Positions 48,201-57,200 of a DNA stretch of 64,000 nt are shown piece by piece. The position numbers and the translations under genes are program-made. The notes below the pieces were generated by a model. It saw only the letters and a program-made list of their open reading frames with translations, had not been told where the DNA came from and ran no database searches. The stretch comes from Anadara kagoshimensis (Eukaryota > Mollusca > Bivalvia > Arcoida > Arcidae): NCBI GenBank assembly GCA_021292105.1, contig CM037874.1, positions 29,378,300 through 29,442,299 of the forward strand. Direction: 5' to 3'. Position 1 is the first letter of the stretch. Each line of letters begins with the position of its first letter.

Positions 48201-51200
48201 ACCTGCATTTTTTCTGCACTTTGAAGACTCTCTGCCAGCTCTTTGTACTCTGACAATTCTGAATTAAGTTCCATAATTAAATTTTGTGCACTCGTCAGCT
48301 CAAGACTGTTGTCACGACGGAATATTTCAGCCTTCAAGTCCTCAACCTAAAATAAATGGATAAAAGATGCACTTAAGTCAACTTAAATACAGTGTCAAAA
48401 TTATTGTCAATTTCAACCAACATGACCTACAATCAATGAATTAAGAAATAAAATTTGAATTTCTTACATTCATGAATATATGAAAAAGCTTCACACATGT
48501 TGTTTCTACAACAATGCAATATGTGATAATAATCTAAATAGCAGTTTTTGTTACAACTAGAACTGTCTCTTGAGAGCCAAATATCCCTCATCCCCAACAT
48601 CTACAGGGGTTTAATGTTTTCCTGCAACCTTGACCTTACCTATATCTATATGACCTTGTTCAGTGTCATGACACACCTTTAGACCATGACAGTTATTCAT
48701 GTAAAGTTTTATGACAGTCGTTTAAAGCAATTATGAGATATGGCCTGGACATGATTTATACAAACAGACAGATGAACTGTGGTGATTCTTATGTACCCCC
48801 CCCCCCCAACAAGTTTGCTGGGGTATAATGAAATGTGTATTGGTGAAAATTTATTATTTTATTACATAACATTTTAACAATACAATGTATTTGTACATGA
48901 CTACAAGGATGTGTTTGGTTTTTAATACCTCTTTTGAGTGTAACTTCTTTACAGATAATAACTCCTCTTTCAAGTTGGAAATTTCTGATTTCAATTCTTC
49001 ACATTCAGCCTGAAAGAGAACAATACAAATATATATAATTTAACCACTACCGTAATCCTTCTATGTATTCGGACCCTCTATGTTTTCGGACACCCCAATT
49101 TTGAAATTTCAATAATTTTCAAATTTCCTCTAATTTCGGACGGCAATTTTTTGCATCTAAATCCGGACACGATTTTGCTGGAACTCACCCGGAACACGGG
49201 GTACATATTGCTTATAATCAATATTGAATTAAAACAAGAAGAAACGATGTTTTGTTGTTAATTTACATTGAAATGTGTTATTTTTATGCGTCTGTTGCGT
49301 TGTGTATTTGCGTGAGGGAGTCATGATTGTAACTTGGAGGACATGTATTTTACGATGTATTTACATTTTTAATGTAAGCTCAATGAGACCATACCTGTAT
49401 TAAGTGCTTTAATTTTCTTTGAAAGTGAAAGTTGATTGAAATTAGAACTCTTGGCTACGAAACATCGTACAAGACCAGAAGTTCTGTCGGTACACAAATC
49501 CAACATCAAAGACATTTTTTCAGGAAGTGACGTTATCAATAAATTTCATTGGATGAGAAAACTCGTGGATTTCCCTCTGATTCAGTGCATGTCAACTATG
49601 GGAATTCCCGATCCTCCGATACTTTCATCTGCCTAAGAACGGGAAGATAGACATTACGATTTATCACATATCCATTTAATCTTACTATAGCAATACACTG
49701 TTTTTTCCAGCTATGCGATATGGAAGTCTGTATCACACGCGTGTGTGATACAACATTCCGTATTGACATAGTAGCCGGAACTCCTTTTAGGGGAATTCCC
49801 TTTTCCGACAACAATAATATGACGTCATCATGTGATACGTAATGACAAAAATAATATGACGTCAATATGTGATACATACGTCATGTTACATTGGGAGAAT
49901 TTACTCGAGTTGGGAGAATCGCGGACAAAATGTTAAATAATTTTGTAAAATCAATGTTTGTTTTTTAATTTTTCCCAGTGTTTACGATGGCATTAGTAAA
50001 ATGATAACCAATGATGCGTAAACGAAGAGTTATCTGTTGTTTTTAATTACTTCTTTAGAAGTTTTTCCAGTCAGGTATCAGATTTTTCGAATCAGATCAA
50101 AAATCAATATGAAATACTGAGTTAATAGTGAATTCTTTGACAGATTAAGCCAAAGAAAGCTTTTCATTTAGTTTGGTAGGGTATGTGATAAATACAAAAC
50201 CACACATAAGTGGTTTTCTGACGTAGCTTGATCGCACTCGTTTATTGTGCGAACGCATACATTACACTCGTGCGCAGAGCGCACTCGTGTAATGTATCCG
50301 TCCGCACAATAAACTCGTGCGATCAGCTACGTCAGAAAACCACATATGTGTGGTTTTGCGTATGTATTTATTTATTTTTTTGAAGATGAAAATTGTTTGA
50401 AATGTGATTTAAAACAATATATTTGTAAACTATTTTGTTCCGTGAGTGATAAATTTGATTTTTTAAGAAAAGCTGTATTGATCACGCCGAACCTCATTAT
50501 ACATGTCATTGTTCTTAGCGTACAAAAATATTGAATTTTCTTGACTGAGAAATATTCTTAACTATTATTAACTATTAAAATTTTGACCGTAGACAGTGAC
50601 AGAAGACGAAGTGTGATCACGGTGAACCTTAAACGTTGGGAATTACTGACAAAGATCACGCAATTTACTTACAAAAAAATGGCGTCCCTCGATGTGTATT
50701 GCACATTGGATCATGATTATTGGTCAACAAACACTTCAAATTTAACTTTTTTGTAAAATAAACAACACAACAGGTAATTTTAACCTATTCTTTATTTGAA
50801 AATTTACATAATATATGATATGTATGTCCGTATCGTCGTTGATAGTGTCTTGCATTACCGGGAGGGCAGCGAGACTTCCTTACGATCAGACATCCGGTCC
50901 AAAATATCGGACAACTCTAAATATTCGGACACCCCCATTTTTTTAAATGTATAATTTTCATATTTCCTCTAAGTTCCCGGACACTTGAAAATGAAATTAT
51001 TAAAATTCGTCCGAATACATAGAAGGATTACGGTATACAACAAGTGCTGTCAGGAGGACATAGATCTAATATAATCTACCATATGATAAAACTTTCCCAT
51101 TGGATATCAAAACACGCACTCAAATGTACAGGCAAGCTAATAACTACATATCATAATACGGTGTAACCAAAAATTATTTTGCCGTTTAGAATTTTCTTAT

Positions 51201-54200
51201 TTCAAAAATATTTTGTGAAACATTTGGTGGAACATATGTGGATGAATATGAAAACACTGATAGCATTATTTCCTACACTCTTTAACAGCTTTATTTCTAA
51301 CTTGTGTGTCTGGAAATATTATGAAAGTGAATTTCATAATAAATATGTAATTATAAACCTTGACTTGTTCTTTTTCTTTTTCAATTGTATCCAACTCATC
51401 AATCTTGTTCTGTCTTTGTTTTAGTTCCTGTTTTAATTCAGTTATCTGGTGCTTGAACTTGTCTCTGTCCTTTCCTACTGTAGTTATCTCCCTTTGTAGA
51501 CGATCATTGGTGATGGACATGGTGTCCAGTTGATTTGCCAGTGTTCTGGGGTGTTGTCTCCTAACTTCCTCAGCAGTTAATCTGTAGATTTAACAAAATA
51601 CATTTGTTAAAGAAGTGGAATAATTACAAGTTTTAGTTGCTTTCCAAAAATAACCCCCATCAAAACACAAAGTTTTTGTGAAGTTGATTTTTGTCATGAG
51701 TACAACACAGAACTTCTGATGCCTAATATGAAATAGTTAACACAATATACAGTGCTAACTATAACTGAAAGGCAAACAAACTTGGTCATTATGAAAGAAA
51801 TGTCACAAGTAGTAATGCAAAACATTTTGTATATTTTTTTTTGTTTTCAGATGACAAAATAAACCCTTCATTTCCAAAATAAAAATACTTTTGTCATTCA
51901 TTTAGAGTTGAGTTGAGTAATGGTGTTTAACGTCCCAGTCAAGAATATTTCACTTATATCGAGATGTCGCTAGCTATAGGCGAAGATGCAGAAATTTTGC
52001 CTGTGTGTTGCGCTGATGGCATTACACAACAGGGTTCTTTATCGTGCCAAGCCCACCGTGACACGGGACATCGTTTATTTAAAGTTCCCATCTGAAAGAA
52101 CCATGACTTTCATTTCGTAATGCCGAGTGCTTGGCGAAAGAACAGTCACTACCCATTTTCAAGTCTTGGGTCAGACACGGCCGGGGCTCGAACCCACAAC
52201 CTCCCACTTACGGAGCGAGCACTCTACCAACTGAGCTCCAGCAGTGGTGTTTCATTCATTCAGGTTGTCAAAAACAAAAATACACATTTCTCATATAAAA
52301 CACATAATATAAGCATGCACCTCTATTGTTTGAAACCATTAATGTAAAATCAAAGTAAGATATTAATTAGTGATACCTCCTTCCTTGTTTGTTAGGTAAC
52401 TTGACTGGAGTCATCGAGGTATGGGAATCACAACCAATACTGTTTGTCATTGTATACTTAGATGAACATTCTATTACAACATTGGTTCCTTGGTCAACAA
52501 ATATTGAGGTCACTGTTTCAGTAGAATTGTCATGTACTGTTGGCTTTACCATCACACCCTGATCTTTATGTGGAAACATGAAGGGAGATGATAACGTATT
52601 CACAGTGTCTGGTTCAATCTGAAATCCAAGTTCACGCTTCACCGGTGTACAAGAATGATCTGTCATAGTTGACATTTCTGTCCTTTGTTGCACTAAAGGT
52701 GAACAAGCACTATCTACACATGATAAGACAGTATGTTTATTTGGTATTGGTGAGCATGCCACACTGGAATGGCTGACAACAGACTGTATAGACACATCAC
52801 ACACAGCAGCACTAATCTGTGCACTGGAATCCTGTGTAAAAACGCAACTGGTATTCATTCCTGAGTCCATGGTATCAACAACGCAACTGGTGTTCATCCC
52901 TGAGTCCATGGTATCAATCAGTTTACATGGTGAACAACCAATGTCTTCATAGGAAGCATGATCTGTATTAGTGTGTGAATCACATGTGTTTATTTTACAT
53001 GGAGAGGAAGCCACATATGTGCTATTAACTGTTATTGGATTTGTTTCTGAATTACAAACACTGACTTTAATGGGAGAACATGCCACATGATTTGACGTAA
53101 CTTCTTCACTGTTAACTTCTGAATGACATGTCTCTGTTTCCAGGGGTGAACATCCCAAATCTGAACATTTAATAACCTCACTATCTTCATTTTGACTGTT
53201 ATGGATATTAGATGACTCATCAAGGTCAATTGTATCACATATTTGAGTGTCCAAATCTGAATCAGTAACAGTTTCACTGGGCTTCAAATCTATTGCTTCA
53301 ACATTGGTTTCTTCTGAAACATGTGACATACACTTATCAATACTACACTCATCATCAGGCAGCACACTAGTGTCTTCATTTGATCTAACATAACAGTTAA
53401 TATCTTCTCCAATACTTTTTAAATTTAGATTTTCTTCTGACACCATTTCATTGTCATTTTTGATTTCTTGTTCCCCTTGTGATTCAGAGCTAGGAGAGGA
53501 AACACCTGTAGGTTCTCTACGTTCATCTTGTATTACTGATGATTTTTTGTCAGATACACACAGGTCAGATGTCACAGGTAAAACATTAATGTCTGATATT
53601 GATATATCATCAACAACAATCTGACTGTCTGTTTCCCAGTCCACCACTTCTGTACATATTATTTGTGACTCCTTATTTTCAATCAATCCTTGATCGTCAG
53701 AAATAATTCCTTGTTCATGTACATCACTTCCCTTATCATCATCATTATTTTGGTCTGTTAATGATTCTCCGTTGTTAAAGTCAACTTTCCTTTTAGTCTG
53801 GAAACATAAATACAGACAATTCTTAATAATATCAGGGCTAAATAATTCATTGGGTCTACGTACTATGAGAACATCAAATTTGACTATTGCTCAAGATAAA
53901 TTTTTTTTAATTGCCCAAAGACAAGAAAAAAATTAGAGCATATTGACAATTTTGAGAAGTACAATTAAATCTTATTTTAATGCCTCTCGATATCTTTGCG
54001 ACCTCAATTAATGCCACAGTGTTTTGAAGTAACACAGTTTATTTCCTTTATCGATTTGTCTCCTTCAATTTATTGCCAAACACTTTTATAATGCCCACAT
54101 TTGACTGGATGAATGGTGGCAATGAATCAAGGCTTTACTGTAGGTGTGAAGAATGACAAAATCTTGACAGTTACTAGTCCCAGACCACTGGAATGTTGTA

Positions 54201-57200
54201 TGGCCCAGAATATGTTAAAGGTTACAAGTCTAGGACCAATGATAGATCTGTTGACTTATGGACACTTATTCTTTCATCATTCAGAGTCTAGGATCAAAAT
54301 TTAAGTAAATGCATATTAGTAATCCTGGAACAGTGGTATTGTCACTGAATTTCTGAATCCAGCACTGCTTAGAAATTTTCGGAAGACCGTTTCTGAATGC
54401 CTGTCCAATCTTAATCTGGCTGTAAATAACTAATTATCAAAATGGTCTTTTAAATGAAACTAAAAAGTGAGATTCTCAATGCTAAAGACACATCTGTGAT
54501 CAGGGTTTTACCAGACGTGCTTTTGCACTTTTTTGCCCTTTGGACTTGCCAAAATTTGGCATGTGCATCCACTTGGACGCATGAAATTCGTTCATCAGTA
54601 ATTGTTATTTTGTAATTATAGGGTTCTAATAATTTTCAACACTGCACCGAAGTATCACCTTTCAGTCTTAAAATGTCTTAAATCAAAGGGCCCAAATGCA
54701 GATATAACTAGAAAAACTGTGAGCAAAATACCCCCCCCCCCATCCAAAAATCCATCAGATCAAATTTTTAAATAGGAGGTGCACATCTACATTATATCAC
54801 AAAGATTGTGTGAAAGTTTCATGAAAATCCATTGAAGGGTTTAGGAGGAGTTGAGGATAAGAGATAGGTACCCTAAGGTTTAACGGAAGGACGGACACAC
54901 AGACGGACACCCATATCACTATATATCCCCCACTTTTTAAGCGGGGGTATAATTAAGGATTGACATTTGGTTTTAATCATTCATCACGGTATAAACTGTT
55001 AAAGAAGGCATGAGAAAATCACATACCGGGTAAAATGCATGGGATTATGGATGATTTGCCCCAGCCTGATTTAACAGTTTATAATTTGATGAATATTTAA
55101 AAAAGACATGTCAATCCTTATATTTACAATCAACTTAGTGTTCTTTTTGTGAATGATGATTTATCAGACTAATCAGAAGACGTCAAATTAAAAATGTCAA
55201 TTGGAACTATTTGTGGACAACTTTGCGCATTATTAAGTTTCAGACGCCATGACTGAACTATTTACACTTTAACAGTTCATCAAAAAATAATGTCAGTTGG
55301 AGAGTGATACTTAGAAATTGTAAATATATTTGAAGATTATACCTCTATCTGTGTTGCTTCTGTTGTTTTATTTACACAATAAGTGTGATCAACTCTAGCA
55401 TCTTCATATACAGAAACAGGAACTATTAATCTACAGAAGAAATAAATATAAAAAATATAAAAAGCATACGTTTCACGTTAATTATGATGAATACATGTTT
55501 ATAATGAAATAATGCAATACATGTAATTGAAATTTCTCAAAATTAAAAACTCTTTTTTCTATATTTCAAGTTCCCCCAAAAAGTCAACTAGAACTGTCTC
55601 TTGAGAGCCAAATACCCCCCACCCCCAACATTGACCTCCTGGCCTTGACCTTTGACTTATGCACATAAATTTGGTATGCGACACATTGTTTGACGAAATT
55701 CCATCCATAGACATGGAGGATATGGAGCGGACATGATATTGGGATGGACAACCAGACGGAGCGACAGGCAGACAAGGTGATTTCTATATTTATACCCCCC
55801 TAAGCTTTGTTTGCGGGGGTATAAATATACAATGTATACACCTATTCACTTTTTATATTTATATTTATACATGTAAGACAAAGATTCCCCAGTAACAGTT
55901 TAAAAGTACTTTAATACTGGTTTGACTTTCAATAAAAAAACTAAGCTCATCTACCCATAAATTTTTTGCAATACTGGTATCAGACAACTCTCGTCATTTA
56001 CCCTAGACCCATGATGTACTACGTCTTTGTACATTGCAATACTTTTTCCGCTACTTTAAATTGCTGCAGAATAAATGTAAGAGCAAATCTGAAATCAATC
56101 ACATTGCACTGAGAGACAAGATCAGATTCCAGACTAGATTAGGCCTGATGCTGGGCTGGAACCCATTTTTATTTAGATACATTTTGTTTATAAATTTATG
56201 TGCTTGGTGAGGTTTTACATAAAAACAGACAAACCTTCAACACATTCAGAGAGGAAAATTTCTGCTCAATTATGAGTGATTTTACACAAATTAAGTATGG
56301 AAATTGGTTACTATTGAAATATTTCTTCCATATCAGTCATCCTTCACATGGATAGCTATACACATGAATAAAAACAGGTGTGAAATATTGTCCAGAGTTG
56401 ACTCAACATTTGCACGAGCTTACGAGTGCAAATTTCGGGTCAACGAGGGAAAATATTTCACAATATCAGTTCAATAACCCTTTTATTATATATAGCAAAA
56501 TAAATTTTGTTTACTCCTGTAAAGTATTTCATCTAAAATACCATTTTGTTGTACAAAACATAAATATTACACTAAGTTTTGTAAATGGATATAAGAACTA
56601 GTGCAATATGACAACAACACAGTGATGACGTCGACACAACCATATGACGTCATAAACGACAGTGTCATGTGACAAAGTGTGCAGTATGAAAAAATTGATT
56701 TGGGAAACCTCAGACTGGTACAAAGTTAGCATGCAAATATCGATATTTATTGCACGCTAACACCTTGGGGTTTATGGTATACTTTCTATGCGAAGCATAT
56801 ATTGCTACATAATAATGTCTTGTATTGTGGGTCTAGGTCAGATGCCGGGACACTTTTTTGTACAGACAGAAGTTGTATTTCTAATGTTAATGACAAACCC
56901 TGCTATCTTCCTGCCAGGTGTTTTCACCAGACTTTCAGTCTGTGGTTTCTTTATATTTCTAGTAAAGACCACCTGCTGATTTACATCCTGTAGTGGGTTC
57001 CTTACAGGCGGTGTACACAAATGTGGTACTACTGTGTCTACAGTCTAAAATAAGAAAATGTTTTTACTGTATAAATTTATAATGTTCCAACAATAAAGAA
57101 AAAGTATTTGTTAGTTTAACATATCAAATGAATAAATCAAAAAATGTAAAAATAATATATAAAGCAAAACAAATCCTTCTATTGAAAATGTATGACAAAA

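Noticed and set aside
49436-49636. Possible transposase or host exon inside the 2-kb TIR element
   Set aside because: Only 66 codons, with no DDE or DNA-binding pattern recognised and no splice partner.
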